The position numbers and the translations under genes were made by a program. A stretch of 64,000 nucleotides of DNA from Acanthochromis polyacanthus (taxonomy: Eukaryota; Chordata; Actinopteri; Pomacentridae). Where the stretch lies: the NCBI RefSeq assembly GCF_021347895.1, contig NC_067113.1, positions 45,857,474 to 45,921,473 on the forward strand, read 5' to 3'. The notes beneath the pieces were generated by a model. The model worked only from the letters and a program-made list of their open reading frames with translations. It made no database searches and was not told the origin of the DNA. Positions 11,991 through 26,311 of this stretch are shown piece after piece (position 1 is the stretch's first letter; the number at the start of each line of letters is the position of its first letter).

Positions 11991-14655
11991 TAGCATTGTA
12001 ATTGTGAGCAACGTAGCAAGCTGATGTTAGACAGAAAGTCAGCATCACTTATTTAAAAGCAACCAAAACATGATTATTTCCCTATTAATTTGACACTTTT
12101 CTCTTATATAACTCTTTCAGAATCTCGTTTCCGTTTTCATCCAATTCTCACTTATCTTTCTGTGCCCCTTTCCTCGTTGCCCCCCTATGAAGAGCAGTCA
12201 TTTGAACATTGCCCCCCACCCTGGATCGCATTCACTGACACACCAGCACACACATCTCAGAATGCCCTGTCTGAGCCTGGGGTCCCCTGGGTCTGATTAA
12301 TGCTCTCTCTACAGGCCTCCCAATGGGAGATCACTCACACTGCACACACTCATGTTCGCTCTACTCAGCTGATACATACACATACACACCCACACACACA
12401 CAATGTCACATACTGAGCGTACAGCATGGGTGTTGCTAACCATGTACTTGGCACCAGAGGACATTTTCTATATAGTAATATGTTACCTCATCAGTGAGTG
12501 TCTATATGAGAAACAGAGAGGTTGTATCTTACTTTTACACCACATAAAAATAATATGGTGACCTAGAACAGATAATAAAGTTACTGTTTTTCTTTAAATT
12601 ATAGTCTTCAAAAAGCAATTTCTCTGCCACTACTTTTACCGGAGTTCATCACAGTTCATGTGGAAGTTTTGTTTCGGTGCTGTGAAAATGATTCAATGTA
12701 CAATTGGATACCGGCACTTGCTGTAAAATGCTCCACTGCATTGAAAGAAGCAAAATTCTGGTAACCTCATCATTTTCCTCATTTTTTAAAGCTTATCTTA
12801 GAATGGTTCATCTCACAAAGTGATGTATAATTATCTCATGCCAGAACAGTCTCGCTCAAAATGAAATCGTCTTGGTGACTGGATAATGAAAGCGGATACA
12901 ATGACAGTTTTTACCAAGTAGTTTGGCTGGATGTTGTGGATTTGTTTTCTTATTACTCTCTTCAAAAACAATATTTGCTTTTCTGGCATTTTAAAATGTC
13001 ATAAGTTGTCATGGTATCAGCTTTGGGACAAGTAAGTCTCAGATACTGGACACAATAAGCAACATACTGCTGATGTGCTTAGGTAAGAAACAGGAAAAGG
13101 TTGCAAATTTGAAGTTTGTGGTTGTAGAGGAAAGGTCAGGCGGCCTTTAAAATCAAAATGCTTTACTGTTTCTAGATGGGAGCAGCATGCTGAACAAATT
13201 TGGGATATTCTGTGTGAAAAGTTGACATTTTGGCCTGATTGTGTGGAGAAAATCCAATGAGGTGGAAGTTGAGAGCAAGAATGTTGTCAGCAAACTGCAT
13301 ATGAGTCACAAGATGTCATATATTAATCTTATAGTGACCATTAACATCTGTTAGATTAGTGATTCCAACCCGTAACAAAGGGCGCTTTTTAAAAAAAATG
13401 TTGATATAAGACACAAGTATGTCTGTGCATGCAAGTGCCAATGTTCCATGCACACATTTAACTTAACATTGACATGTCTCAGAAACATAATAAAATAATT
13501 AATGAACACTGACCACAAACAGTGATGAGCTACCATGAAACTTGCAAACTCAGCCATAGTTTTCCTAGAATGTATCCTAATGACTTTGTTGGTTGGTCCC
13601 CAAGATATTTCCTTCAGTGCCTCCAAAGGAGTGAAATATCTCTGCAAATATTGGAGGGATTGCAATAAAAGTGGTGCAGACATCAACAATCACTTCATAA
13701 TAAACTGATATAATGTTGGTGATCCCATGGCATTTTCTCTAGTATAACCAAAAGGTTCAAACTTCACTTTGTCTAATATTTTTTAGGGCTCACTTCTAGG
13801 TGGAGGACCAAAATGCAGACACACCTGTCAGGTTTCAAAAACAAAAGGATGATTTCTAAAGCTGATACAATATAGGACTATGGTCCAAAACATAATTTAA
13901 CTAGACAAACCCTCAGTAGATGGCAGAACCACGCCATCTACTGGCTGCCACTGTGCAGCCCCTACCGTCACACATGTAGCTTTCAATTTTGATCATCCTA
14001 TGTATATCCCTTCCTACTTGATCTGCTGACCTCTAACTCCACAACTGAGCAGGGGACCTTAGACTGATCTTCAGTGCCAAGTTGGATTATCCTGACTTAA
14101 GCACTTGCAGAGATATCTGACTGGACATACCCACCCACATACATATATACATACTTACCCAGCCAGCCAGCCACATACTGAAGCGAATGCAGTAATCCCG
14201 CTGACGTACGTCAGGCGTGGTTAATAAAACAGGAAGCTGTGCCAAAAATTCAGGAAGGCTAGTAATGGAAACAACTGACACAAAGTAAGGCAGTAAAGTT
14301 CAAACACTATTCACAACAAGAGGGCAAGAGGCGTGGATAAAACATGCAGGCACCACCGGTCAGCAAATTGAGACCAACAAAGAGGCAGAAACTGGAATAT
14401 TTTCACTTAGCGTTAGCACTCAAAAGGGCAGGAAAACACACAGATGCCACAACCCAAAAGCAAAACAATACTTTGGTGTAAAACCAGATGCCAATGAAAA
14501 TAATGACATTCCCTTCAGTATCAGTTAGGACTCATACTAACGGGTAGATTTTCAACCTGTAAAAGTGAGATGTTGAATATTACCTGCTAAAATTGAGCAT
14601 GCTAAAGATGTGAACATTTTAGCATGCACGTAGAGATATTACCAAGGATCATGAG
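11991..14655. other. Intergenic, no gene seen
   Basis: The longest frame (13351-13689, - strand, 112 codons) has no recognisable domain. 13780-13930 (gtggaggaccaaaatgcag) and 14280-14470 carry phrases reminiscent of dispersed teleost repeats, but no ends could be defined. Confidence 0.45.
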
Positions 14656-15091
14656 CTGTGTCTGCAATCACTCACTATACCCTACATAGACCACTATATA
14701 GGGTGTTTTGTAGAACTGTCCAAATGTTAAGTTATAAATACCCTATATAACGCACTCAGAATTTCACGGAATACACCAGGAAAATGTACCATTACAAATT
14801 GCATGATGGAGACGAATGGGAGCACGAAAAACTTGTCATTAAACTGTAAGTAATTTTCCATTTGGGTTGAATTGTTGACTTTGATTTTACTTGTTGCTTA
14901 GCTATGTAATAAACTGTGAATTTGATATGTTTGCATGATGCTGCTACAGCAGAAAAAACAGTTAGCACCAACGTAAATAATAGCATGAATAGTGTCCGAA
15001 ATGTTACTTTACCAAGGTGCTTCCTACATAGTTCACTATGTAGTGGTCTCTTGTTAGGGAGTAGGGAACGAACGAGTGATATCAGACGCAG
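14656..15091. mobile_element. hAT-like MITE, 436 bp
   Basis: The left end ctgtgtctgcaatcactc and the reverse complement of the right end (ctgcgtctgatatcactc) form imperfect terminal inverted repeats, continuing inward with matching 'cctac.ta..ccacta.ata' segments. The flanks atcatgag and tcatggag resemble a diverged 8-bp target duplication, the hAT length. A 73-codon frame inside is too short to be a transposase. Confidence 0.7.
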
Positions 15092-18000
15092 TCATGGAGT
15101 TGAAGGCCAGTCAAGAAGAAATATGACTTGGCTGTAGCAGTAGACAGAAAGATCATATTCTCTGGGTATTAATACTTAATCCAAAATTAAATACCTGTCA
15201 ACATATGTAGATTTACACTATGGCCTTTGACAGGAATGGAACCAAGATCATAATCCTTATCAAGATATATCTTACATGCTACGCTGGTTTCTTTATTCTC
15301 ATGTTTTTTGTGTAGATTGTATGTTGTGGGCGAGTTTTACATTTAAATTTATTTCACTCATGAAATATTCAACTTCACAATCCTGAACTAGCATTTCTAA
15401 TCAGAAAAATTCCCACCAATATCTGTATAGCTGACAAAAGTTACCCTATTGTTGCCATAGTAGCACAAATTCCAAGAGCAACGTCGAATCTGTGTTAAAA
15501 CCTTGTTGTGAATAGAAGGGAACAAGGTTTAGCAAAGAAAGGAAAGAACTACGATGTCTGCAAGAACCTTTCTTTCCTTTTGTCACGGGTCATCACATAA
15601 AGTATATCAAGTCGCTCTTCACTGAGCTGAAATTACATCTCAGAGAAGCGGCTATTATCTGTCTCCTTGAGGTGCCTGAACTCTCACGCAGATGTGAGTC
15701 TCTTTCTGCGTCTTCCTCCTTTATAAATGTACAGGAGTCATATTCCCGCTTCCTTCTGACTCCCTCTCATCCTCCTCCTCTCTGCTAACAAGGAAAGAGT
15801 AGGGGGAGACAGGCCTGTTATGGTTCAGTAGCTGCGAGGCCGGTGAAATGTGAGAGGATGGGTGTGTGTTGCATGCTTCGAGTGTGTGACTGTATCGTAA
15901 AAGAGAAGAGAAAGTTGGGAAGGGATTGGTGGATGGGTGTGTATTTGTGTGGAGGCAGGAGTTCGTAATAGAGAGAAAGAGGCTGCCAAAGTCCAGTTCT
16001 CCTCATTGCTTTTTACAGCGATTGATTTTAGTTTGAGTGACAGGTGAAAGGAAACAGCACCTCAGCCTGCAGCTGTCAGCTTATGTGAATAACTGCCTCT
16101 CCTCTCTCGCTGACATCCTTTCCTTTCTTTCCTGCCACTACACACTCCATCCAAACACGCAAACTTGCCATAACCTTTCGTAAACTTTCCCTCCCCGTCT
16201 CATCAGGCATCCTGTTTGGTAAGTGAACCTTGTTAATAAGACTTCTTCTCTGACCTGAAAGTAAAGGATTAAGTTGGGGGGGGGAAATTAATAGAAAACC
16301 ATGGAGTCTGCCTGTCAAAGCTCCATCAGAGAAAACATATCATAATCGTTCGGTGTCGGCTTGTATACCTTCGCCGGTGAGAGGGGGTGAAGAGTGAAAG
16401 CCGCTTACACTGGGACTGCTGTGTTGCCATGGCGACTGTCTTTGCATTGAATCGTTAGAAAAGAGATGCTTGGATTTCGCACACTTCCCTCTGCCTTTCT
16501 TTCTTCAAGTCCTACTTTATTTTCTTTCTTCCTCGGGGCTTCGGCGCTTTCTGTCTCACCGCACACAAACAGACACATTATTTGAGAAATTAACTGAATT
16601 ATTGTCCTCTTCTCTCCTTCTTTAACCATCCAGTTGTATCAAAAAGCATGGAAACAAATCAGGTTCTTGTAAAATTCCATTAACATTTCCAATGTGATGA
16701 ATAGTGAGGCGGCTGCAACTTTTTGACCCCACCTGTGGTCCTGTTTGAGGACTGGAAAGTCGTACCTCAAAGCCTTGCATCAAACTAACAAAGACCTTAG
16801 ATGCTCAATCATTTAATGTACTACAAACGCTTCTCCTATTTCATCCGTCCCTGATAGCGATAAAAGTATAGGGGTCTTGCATGGCGTGTCATTTCAATTA
16901 TCCTTTGATCAACTATGCCTTTGATTTAAAATAAGATGGATAGCCAAAGATTAGAGGATTTATCTCGCAGCCGCAAACTGGACTGAGAGGATCATTGGTG
17001 CAGAATCATGATGATTATTCTACAGCAGGTGCTTGATCACTGGGAATGACTGCGTTTTATGTGCGAACAGTGCTATGAGACATACATTTCAGAGCGCCTG
17101 GTGATTAACACAACTATGACTGGAATGCTGGGCTAAATGAAATCTTCGCCATGGTAACGCATCGGCACTGTACCGATGCCTATTTCCATGGCAACGTTGT
17201 GTAACATTCAACAGGCACCACCTTTAAGATCGCAGTATGCTTTCTGTAAGATGTGTTTTTTTTTCTTTCACATTTACACGTGCATTTCTACACTCAAACA
17301 CAAAAGCCACTGCCCTATTTGCACAGCCACTCCAGATTCGAGCATAAAAATACACAGACGTTCCCTTTTACTGGCAATACAAAAAGGTTCAATAGAGTCC
17401 AAGCTTGCAAGGCAGCATCTGTGACACTGGAAGATGGAGCGGGGAGGGAGTGATCACAAGCCTGCCAAGCTGAGCGCACTGTATGTAAACACAGGAGGGG
17501 GAAATGTGATGTGACCACTGTGGTAGTGACACTCATTTACCTCCATGATGGGCCCACAAACACAGCCGCAGACTGGCAAGCGAAAGAAGAAAAAAAATTG
17601 CATATGACTTCTGTTCTCACATCTGTCTTCTACCCTCCCTCTCTTGTTCTGCCTTTCATTCTGCCCTCATTTTGAAAACAGGGGGGATGGGGATTCCATT
17701 TGAACAAGCAAAGCCTCTGCATCACTTGTGGGAGACAGCTTGACTCAGAGAGCGGAGAGAGAGGAAAAAAAGAGAGAGGGAAGGACAGAAAGGAGGGAGA
17801 AGAGAACGTGAGAGGTGTCTTCCGTGCACCAGACGATGCAATCTTTCGCAGGAACATGACGAGCGCTCCGCCAATGGCAGCTCACGCACTGCCCGACGCA
17901 TGGAGGGTTTCCACGGCTACCCCCAATCTTCCTCGCCATCGGTTCTCGCCGTCTCCCTCCCTCTCCTCTCCGTCTCTTCCCTTCTTTTCACCCTCTCACT

Positions 18001-19318
18001 CTCTCCGTTGCTTTGGAATAAATGTCAGATGGTTAATAAACACAGCATCGTGCACAGCTGTTCTAAATGACCACAGTAGTTGGTCAATTTGTCAACATTC
18101 ACCCATGCAAGCGCACTCCGAAAGCAGACTGCGTTATGTGTTGTTCACACAAGAGCATGCTGCACTCCTAGCTTTGACATCCTACAGCTATTGTGCATGT
18201 GACGCTGCTATATTTTTCTCAATGCTCAATGTTTGTTCTGGCAATGAATGAAAAAAGACGCATCTTTTAAATGTCATTTTACTCAGTTCTACTGTGCCAT
18301 GACACACTAGTCCAGTATAGTCACCAACTCCTCAGTCTCCAGCTACATCCACTCTCTGTGTCAAGCCTTCTGAATCAGAGATTTAATACCCAATGTGTTA
18401 AAATACACTTACTACTAGGCTACAGGCTGAACAATATGTCCAGTGTTATTTTGGCGCAGTGCATTTGAGCTTGTGGCGCCCATAACCATGAGTTTACAAC
18501 ACTACTTTTGTTATGTAATCATTGTGCCGACTGATATTAAGGTGACTGTGGCTCAAATTCAGAAAAGTTCCTTTGCTATCAGGTTACAAGAGGTGATATA
18601 CCAAGTAGTTCATGTCCTTATCGCTCTATTTTAGATGTAAGATGAGCTGCTGCGTAGCGTGGGATCACGTCTACTGAGCAAAGGTATCTTTGAACGAGGT
18701 ATGTGATCATATTTAAAATCTAATGGCCAGCGGCAGCTCTCTCTGCAGGTTGGAGTGTGCTCATTCATGCACAAACAGTTTATTCATTCGTTTCTCTGAT
18801 TACTAATTGAGAAAGCACATGCAACCTGGTGCACAGTACCTGCATGGCATACAGGATGTGCATTCATGCATGACGGTGTGCATGCACATATCAACATACG
18901 TGCATGCACAGCTTTAGACGCTGTGTTTGTATGCGTGCGGAGAAGCATGTGTTTTTGTTGTGGTAAGTGAAATTCGAAAATTTTTGCCTGCATTTGGATG
19001 TTTGATGTGAGCACAGGCAGGCGGCCTGCTCAGCTTGCTGTGAGAAGTGGCACACTCAGATCATTAATCAGACTCGACGGCACAGTGGGTAGCAGGCAAG
19101 CCACAGGAGAGCGCTAATGCATGCAAATGTATACTCGTTTTGGGGGCAGGTTGAGCCAAGGACAGAACCTAGCCAGCAACAGAGAGGGAAATGAAGAAGA
19201 GAGGGTGAGATGAACATATCGTAGCTCGGGTGAGGGCTTGTTCGTTGCGCTGTGGTCCGACACCGCTGAAGCATGAATGAATGTGCTGCTAAATCAACGT
19301 GACAGTGGAGAAAAGGTA
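15092..19318. other. Intergenic, no gene seen
   Basis: Frames of up to 183 codons (17700-18251) owe their length to purine/pyrimidine-skewed sequence and show no domain, so I do not annotate genes. Mostly unique DNA with short G, T and A runs. Confidence 0.5.
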
Positions 19319-19341
19319 AAAAAAAAAAAAAAAAAAAAAAA
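19318..19341. repeat. (A)24 homopolymer
   Basis: Pure A run of about 24 bases. No retrotransposon body or gene-like sequence is recognisable 5' of it, so it is listed only as a homopolymer. Confidence 0.9.
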
Positions 19342-20279
19342 GATAATCATGCAGGAAATTTAAACGTTAGCTGAGGCAAATCCAAAATCACACTGGACTG
19401 GTCAGATTTCATATCAGCGGCTGTATTATAGCTGCCATGTCTTGCTGCTTGATATGAGGATTGTCAAACAAGCCTCTTAAGTAAGGCATCATTTAACGTG
19501 GCGAATGTAGGAGTAAGGGCTGATCTGCTGCCAGCTGAGGGCACAGCTTAGTATCCCACCCTTTATTATTCTGCTCAATGCATGAGCCTCATTATGGCCT
19601 GGATTGTACCTTGGTTGAAATAACCTTACATGACTTTTTGAAATGTGCCTTCTACTAAAGGAGCTTAGGAATGTGAATGGAGTGATGATATCGATGCCGG
19701 TGGGCGTCTGCATCATCTAAAATAACAGAGGCACCATAAATCCTCCTCACATTTTTCTTGCCTGCCAGGTTATAAAACAAAGTTTAGGTGAGTCAGTGTG
19801 TGTTTTGTTGTGGAGCCTGTAGAATACTTCTTCAGCAATGGCAGGTTACTCATTTCAAGCTGCTTTTGTTGATTTAAACAGTGACTAGTAGGTGCAGCTG
19901 GCTGTTGCTAGCGAGCACTGAAGGACCGTAAAAAATCAATCGGGGTTAAAGTGGCTCCATAAAGGTCCGTTTAAATTCACACAATGAGGCTAATTCGACA
20001 AACATTCGAGTGATCATGATAATTGTGAGCTATTCTCAAGCAGCCCAAGAGGTCGAGCATTGATCAAATCATTCCACCAGGACAAACAACGGTGATAAAG
20101 AGAGAGTGCCAGTGTTTACCAGAATGCATTATTGAAGAATTTAAACAATTAATCTAAATCTAAACATCTAAAGAAGGTCATACAGCTGCCACAAACAATG
20201 CCAGAGAGATTAGCTGGCAAGTAATTGCTGACTGATTGAAGCAGCCGAGTGGAAATGTTCAAAAATATTTTGATACCGC
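19342..20279. other. Intergenic, no gene seen
   Basis: Unique-looking sequence, no feature recognised. Confidence 0.4.
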
Positions 20280-20862
20280 TGAGTTAACTCTAGGGGGAAA
20301 GCTACAAGTAAGGTGGTGGTGTTAGAAGTCCCACGATTACTGAAATGGAGATTGTGTGAGTGCAGTGAATGTGTATCAAGTGATTGTCGTATAAAGACGC
20401 CTGTATCTGGAAGGTCTAGTCACTGGTGAACAATAACTACACCAAGAGGACGAAAGAACACTTCAAGTAATGAGAAAATTATTGAAAAACACAAGTCAGG
20501 GGGTGGATTTCTGAAAAGATGATTTCCAAGAATGTCCCTTGGAGTGCAGTTAAATCCTTCATTAAAAAATGGAATGAATATGTCACATGTATAAAGATAC
20601 TTAGGGCAGGTCATCCTTTAAAACTTAGCAACAGAGCAACAAAGAGACTAGTTAGAGATGCCACCAAGACACAGCTACTGAGATGGGAGATACTGTGCAT
20701 ACAACAAATGCTGACTATTGATCAGCAGCCAAAGCTTTATGGAAGAGTGGCAAAAAGAAAGCTCAATGTTTACCAAAAAGCTTGTAAGACATTTCAAAGA
20801 AGGGTTTATGATCTGATGACATACTATAATTCTGGTCAATATAGCCACATTCTGTACTGTTA
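20280..20862 (+). pseudogene. Tc1-like transposase relic
   Basis: A frame at 20519-20863 encodes recognisable Tc1-family segments: NVPWSAVKSFIKKWNEY (second helix-turn-helix of the paired-like DNA-binding domain), RAGHPLKLSNRATKRLVRDA (GRPR-like linker and following helix), and, after an internal deletion, LYGRVAKRKL. Upstream DNA (cagtgaatgtgtatcaagtg; aagaacacttcaagtaatga) matches the usual 5' part of the family. The N-terminal helix-turn-helix frame is broken and the catalytic DDE domain is missing. It cannot encode an active transposase. Related remains lie at 41430-41800, and the foldback units at 33.5-37.4 kb resemble the ends of the same family. Confidence 0.85.
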
Positions 20863-21358
20863 ACTATTTCATTTATGTAGTTATTGTCATTGTGTTTGGG
20901 TAATTTGTGTCGATTCTTCATGTAGTAAATTTAAAATTATTTGGCCCATATTTGAATTGATGTATTTAGGTCTGTATCTCATCATTCAACTCTGTGTGAT
21001 TAATTTTATGCAGATTTCTGTACACTTAAATTTTTGGACTAATACTGGTTAATTGAGTCAAAGAATAAGGTAGCATGCTAAAGAGGCGATGGTAAAATCT
21101 TGGTTTTCCTGTTAGTTTAAGCACCAACTCAGACTTATCCTGACAGTTATCCTGACAGTTATCCTGATAGTTGGCTTGCCCTGGCCCAGACTAGTTCCCC
21201 AGGATCAGTTTCTGAAGTAATTGAGATCAAACCATGTTGAATTTGCTTCATGGAGCCAAAGTAACCTGAAAGTAGGTCAGAATAACTGAAATAAGCCTGG
21301 CTTGTTTGGTTAACTGGCTTTATGGAACAGGCCCCAGGTGATTTCTTTGAAAACAAGG
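20835..21358. repeat. Diverged duplicate block A1
   Basis: Pairs in the same orientation with 26312-26818. Shared landmarks in order: 'ctgtactgttaacta', 'aaaatcttg.ttttcctgtt', a doubled or tripled 'cctgacagtta' motif, 'aaataagcctggcttgtttg', and 'atggaacaggcc'. Many substitutions and small indels separate the copies. Confidence 0.7.
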
Positions 21359-21842
21359 ACCGGCTACAAATACACCATGAAGCTAAAGCAACATGTCACA
21401 AGCAAAACTCTGTGTAGGAATAAAAAAGGACAATTTATTTTACAAATAACTTTGATACAGAAACATTTGAAAAAAACTTTTTGCATCAAAAAACGTACTC
21501 TTTAATTTTGGAATTAGTGCTAGGCTCCTACTGGAGGTATAAACGTTGCTGGTTTGACATGCTAATATTTACAGTTTACCTTAGAATAGGTCATTTTGGT
21601 TTGAGAAGGTGAATAAATAAGGCACCACTCTTCAAACTGTTGGAGTACGTATTTCTGCTGCTTTATTCAATTCAGCTTTCTACACAAGTCGATTAAAGGC
21701 CTGTGTGTTACTTCTGCTACACAGAGCTGTAAGTGCGACCCAAAGTGTATTTTTAAGCTCCAAACTGCATGAGTACAGTGATTGTGCACAGGTCTTTGAG
21801 CACTTCCAAATGGTGGGTGTCCTACAGCTTGACAGCGTGCCT
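21359..21842. other. Intergenic between duplicate blocks, no gene seen
   Basis: AT-rich; overlapping short frames from 21667 on the - strand have no recognised domain. Confidence 0.4.
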
Positions 21843-22060
21843 GAATGCTTCCTTTGTTGACTCGACATGGTGTCACTCTTATTACAGCCCCATGCACGCC
21901 ACTTGAACATGTGGAGAAATTCAAAGCAAAGATCTGCCGTGCTTAGTTACAGTTGCTACGGTGTGCTCGGAAAACTCATTGTTTGGGGGCAGGGGTTAAG
22001 CGAATAGTCAACTCGCAGGATTCATGAAGTGGAAGCTTGTGTGGGATCCTACCCTTATCG
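21843..22060. repeat. Diverged duplicate block B1
   Basis: Pairs with 28192-28410 in the same orientation. Shared landmarks: 'cgacat...tcactcttat', 'ccactt.aacatgtggaga', 'attcaaagcaaag', 'tagttac.gttgct', 'gtttgggggca'. Blocks A1-B1 and A2-B2 keep the same order. Confidence 0.7.
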
Positions 22061-22438
22061 CTGCGGTGCTCATGGTTGGTCGGGACACCTTTTATGAGGG
22101 GCTGGAATAAATGCTTCACGGTATAGAATTCACTGTGCATTCAAAAACAGTTGGGAATAGCTAACATCCTACTCTGCTTCCTGGTTAACTCTCTGTGTAT
22201 ACAATTTGCATATTTGGACGTTTTTCTTCCAAGGAAATAAGCCCTTACCTTAAAATGCTTAATATGCAAATCTACACAGTTTCTGTCTTTTTCTCCTGCA
22301 GCTGGAGCACACCAGCTCACAGACAATTACCGTTCAAACATTATAAAACCACTCTGTGCAGCACACTGTTAGAACCGTTCCAGCCAACCAAGCATATATG
22401 AGATGGACGGCCTTGTCACCCTGGAAAATGGATGAGAA
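22061..22438. other. Intergenic, no gene seen
   Basis: Nothing recognised before the SINE target-site duplication that starts at 22439. Confidence 0.4.
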
Positions 22439-22449
22439 GTTTCAAATGT

Positions 22450-22810
22450 CCATCCATCCATTCTCTATACACCACTTTATCCTCACTAGGGTCGCGGGGG
22501 TGCTGGAGTCTATCTCAGCTGACTCGGGCGAAGGCAGGGGACACCCTGGACAGGTCATCAGTCTGTCACAGGGCTACATACACAGACAGACAATCACACT
22601 CACACCTACAGGCAATTTAGAGTAACCAATTAACCTCAGCATATTTTTGGACTGTGGGAGGAAGCCGGAGTACCCGGAGAAAACCCACGCATGCACAGGG
22701 AGAACATGCAAACTCCATGCAGAAAGATCCCAGGCCCACCCTGGGATTCGAACCAGGGATGTTCTTGCTGCAAGGCGAAAGTGCTAACCACTACTCCACT
22801 GTGCAGTCCA
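22450..22810 (-). mobile_element. Full-length tRNA-derived SINE, copy 2
   Basis: Same family as 6153-6520 in the opposite orientation: the + strand begins with CATCC units and ends with the inverted tRNA-like head (box B appears as gggattcgaaccaggg). A perfect 11-bp target-site duplication, gtttcaaatgt, flanks it at 22439-22449 and 22811-22821, so the insertion is fairly recent. Confidence 0.95.
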
Positions 22811-22821
22811 GTTTCAAATGT

Positions 22822-24384
<1,563 letters not shown>

Positions 24385-24683
24385 TACACTGCTCAAAAAA
24401 ATTAAAGGAACACTTTTCAATCTAAGTATTGCATCAAATCAGTCAAACATGTGGAATACTGATCTGGTCAAGTAAGTAACAGAGGAGGTTTTTAGTCAGT
24501 TTCAGATGCTTTGGTGTTCATAAAATTAACAACAGATGCACTAGAGGGGTAACAATGAGACAACCCCCAAAACAGGAATGAGTTTACAGGTGAAGGCCAC
24601 TGACATTTTTTTCCTTCCTAATTTTTTCTGACTGTTTTTCACTAGTTTTGCATTTGGCTAGGGTAAGTGTCACTTCTGGTAGC

Positions 24684-26041
24684 ATGAGGCGATACCTGGA
24701 CCCTACAGAGGTTGCACAGACAGTCCAACTCCTCCAGGATGGCACATCAATGCGTGCCATTGCCAGAAGGTTTGCTGTGTCTCCCAGCACATTCTGAAGT
24801 GCATGGAGGAGATTCCAGGAGACAGGCAGTTAGTCTGGGAGAGCTGGACAGGGCTGTCGAAGGTCCTCAACCCATCAGCAGGACAGGTATCTGCTCCTTT
24901 GTGCAAGGAGGAACTGCAATAGCTATAGAACACAGGAATTTGCAAGTCCACCACTGGTTCCCTGTGCTTTTCACAGATGAGAGGAGGTTCACCCTGAGCG
25001 CATGTGACAAGCATGAAAGGGTCTGGAGAAGCCGTGAAGAACGTTATGCTGCCTGTAGCATTGTTCAGCATGACCGGTTTGGTGGTGGGTCAGTGATGGT
25101 GTGGGGAGGCATATCCATGGAGGGACGCACAGACCTCTACAGGCTGGACAATGGCACTCTGACTGCCATTAGGTATCAGGATAAAATGCTTTGACCCATT
25201 GTCAGACCCTACATTGGTGCAGTGGTCCTGGATTCCTTCTGGTGCACGACAATGCCCGGTCTTATGTGGTAAGAGAACTCATGCAGTTCCTGGAGGATGA
25301 AGGAACTGATACCATTAGCTGGTCCCCACGCTCACCTGACCTGAATCCAATTGAACACCTTTGGAAGATTATGTTTTGTTCCATCCAGGCGTGAACTAAC
25401 CATGACGTCACCCGTTGGTTTCAACGGCAAGAAAATGAAGCCCAGATTTTGCTACTTCCTGGTCGCCATTTTGGATTTTTTGGAGCCAGTGACGTAAAAA
25501 GCGTCATCAAACAGACTGGACCGGAGAGCAACTCGGGGCAGGACCAGTCAATGGGACTGTCAATCAAGTATAGCCACGCCCCCTGGCTCTGCAAACTTTA
25601 ACGATTTATTTAAAATTCAGTATTGATTTATTTTGAGATTGGCCACCTGATCTCTCATTTTGACCATGAAAACTAACGGGAAAAAAAATCCTGAGCTGTA
25701 GAAAATCAGTCTATCAAATTAATTTTTTCCAAAAATGAATTGGGGTCTATGGAGCAAAAGCTTTTTGGAGCCAACTTTTGCGGACGGCGTGATATTGCAA
25801 GTTTTTGACACTTCCGGGTGGGCTTCAATTTTGGAGCCAGATGCTACGTCCATCTTTATATACAGTCTATGGTTCCATCCGACACCATCAGGTTGCTCCT
25901 CAGACTGTCCAGGAGCTCATTGATGCCCTGGTCCAGTTCTGGGAGGAGATACCCCAGGACACCATCTGTCGTCTCATTCAGAGCTTGTCCCGGCATCGTC
26001 AGTCATGCATACAAGCACATGGAGGCCATACAAACTACTGA
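24684..26041 (+). pseudogene. Tc1-like transposase, disrupted (DD34E type)
   Basis: The product would cut and rejoin DNA at the element's inverted repeats. Translation from the ATG at 24684 gives an intact start (MRRYLDPTEVAQTVQLLQ, then MRAIARRFAVSPST, a helix-turn-helix) and stops after 37 codons. A region between the DNA-binding and catalytic domains is deleted. From about 24930 the catalytic domain resumes in another frame (QVHHWFPVLFTDERRF, then GGGSVMVWGGIS), stops at 25194, then continues one frame over with GPGFLLVHDNA and SPDLNPIEHLW. The acidic triad is recognisable: Asp codon 24976, Asp codon 25248, Glu codon 25353, with 34 residues between the last two. A 485-bp insertion interrupts the C-terminus, which resumes at 25881 (HQVAPQTVQEL) and ends at 26041. 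Stop, frameshift, deletion and insertion make it non-functional. Confidence 0.93.
25387..25871. mobile_element. 485-bp non-autonomous element nested in the Tc1-like copy
   Basis: A perfect 9-bp direct repeat, gttccatcc, flanks it (25378-25386 and 25872-25880), and removing the insert plus one repeat restores the transposase frame sequence. A 9-bp duplication fits Mutator-like elements best, but the class is inferred. Ends show only weak inverted similarity (aatgaagcccagattttgct near 25435 against the reverse complement of gtgggcttcaattttgga near 25820). A TGACGTCA palindrome lies at 25403-25410. The right-end block (catctttatatacagtc) recurs inverted at 10866. No coding capacity. Confidence 0.8.
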
Positions 26042-26311
26042 ATACCATTTTGAGTTGCTGCCAAGGAATTTCAGCAAGATGGACTAGCCTGCCACATCAG
26101 TTTTTCACTTTGATTTTGGGGTGTCTTGAATTCAGCCCTCCTGGGGGGTTGATAATTTTCATTCCCATCAAACAATGAGGCACTTTTCATTCCTAACACA
26201 TTATCCAGTCCATATCAATGCTAATATCCAGTTTGTTTTTCCCCCATATGATGTATTTTCAAAGTGTTTCTTTAATTTTTTTGAGCAGTGTAGATTGGAT
26301 TCAGATACTAT

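Larger units (their letters stand above)
24387..26290 (+). mobile_element. Tc1/mariner-type transposon, decayed
   Basis: Terminal inverted repeats start CACTGCTCAAAAAAATTAAA on the left, and the right end reads attttttttgagcagtg-like on the + strand (about 26270-26290). TA dinucleotides at 24385-24386 and 26291-26292 are the target duplication of this superfamily. Length is about 1.9 kb, or about 1.4 kb without the nested insert at 25387-25880, close to the usual size. The transposase between the ends is broken. Confidence 0.95.

Noticed and set aside
17700..18251. 183-codon + strand frame
   Set aside because: Length comes from purine-rich then pyrimidine-rich sequence; no motif, splice or poly(A) context.
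19318..19341. Poly(A) tail of a processed pseudogene
   Set aside because: No gene-like sequence or target duplication found on the 5' side.
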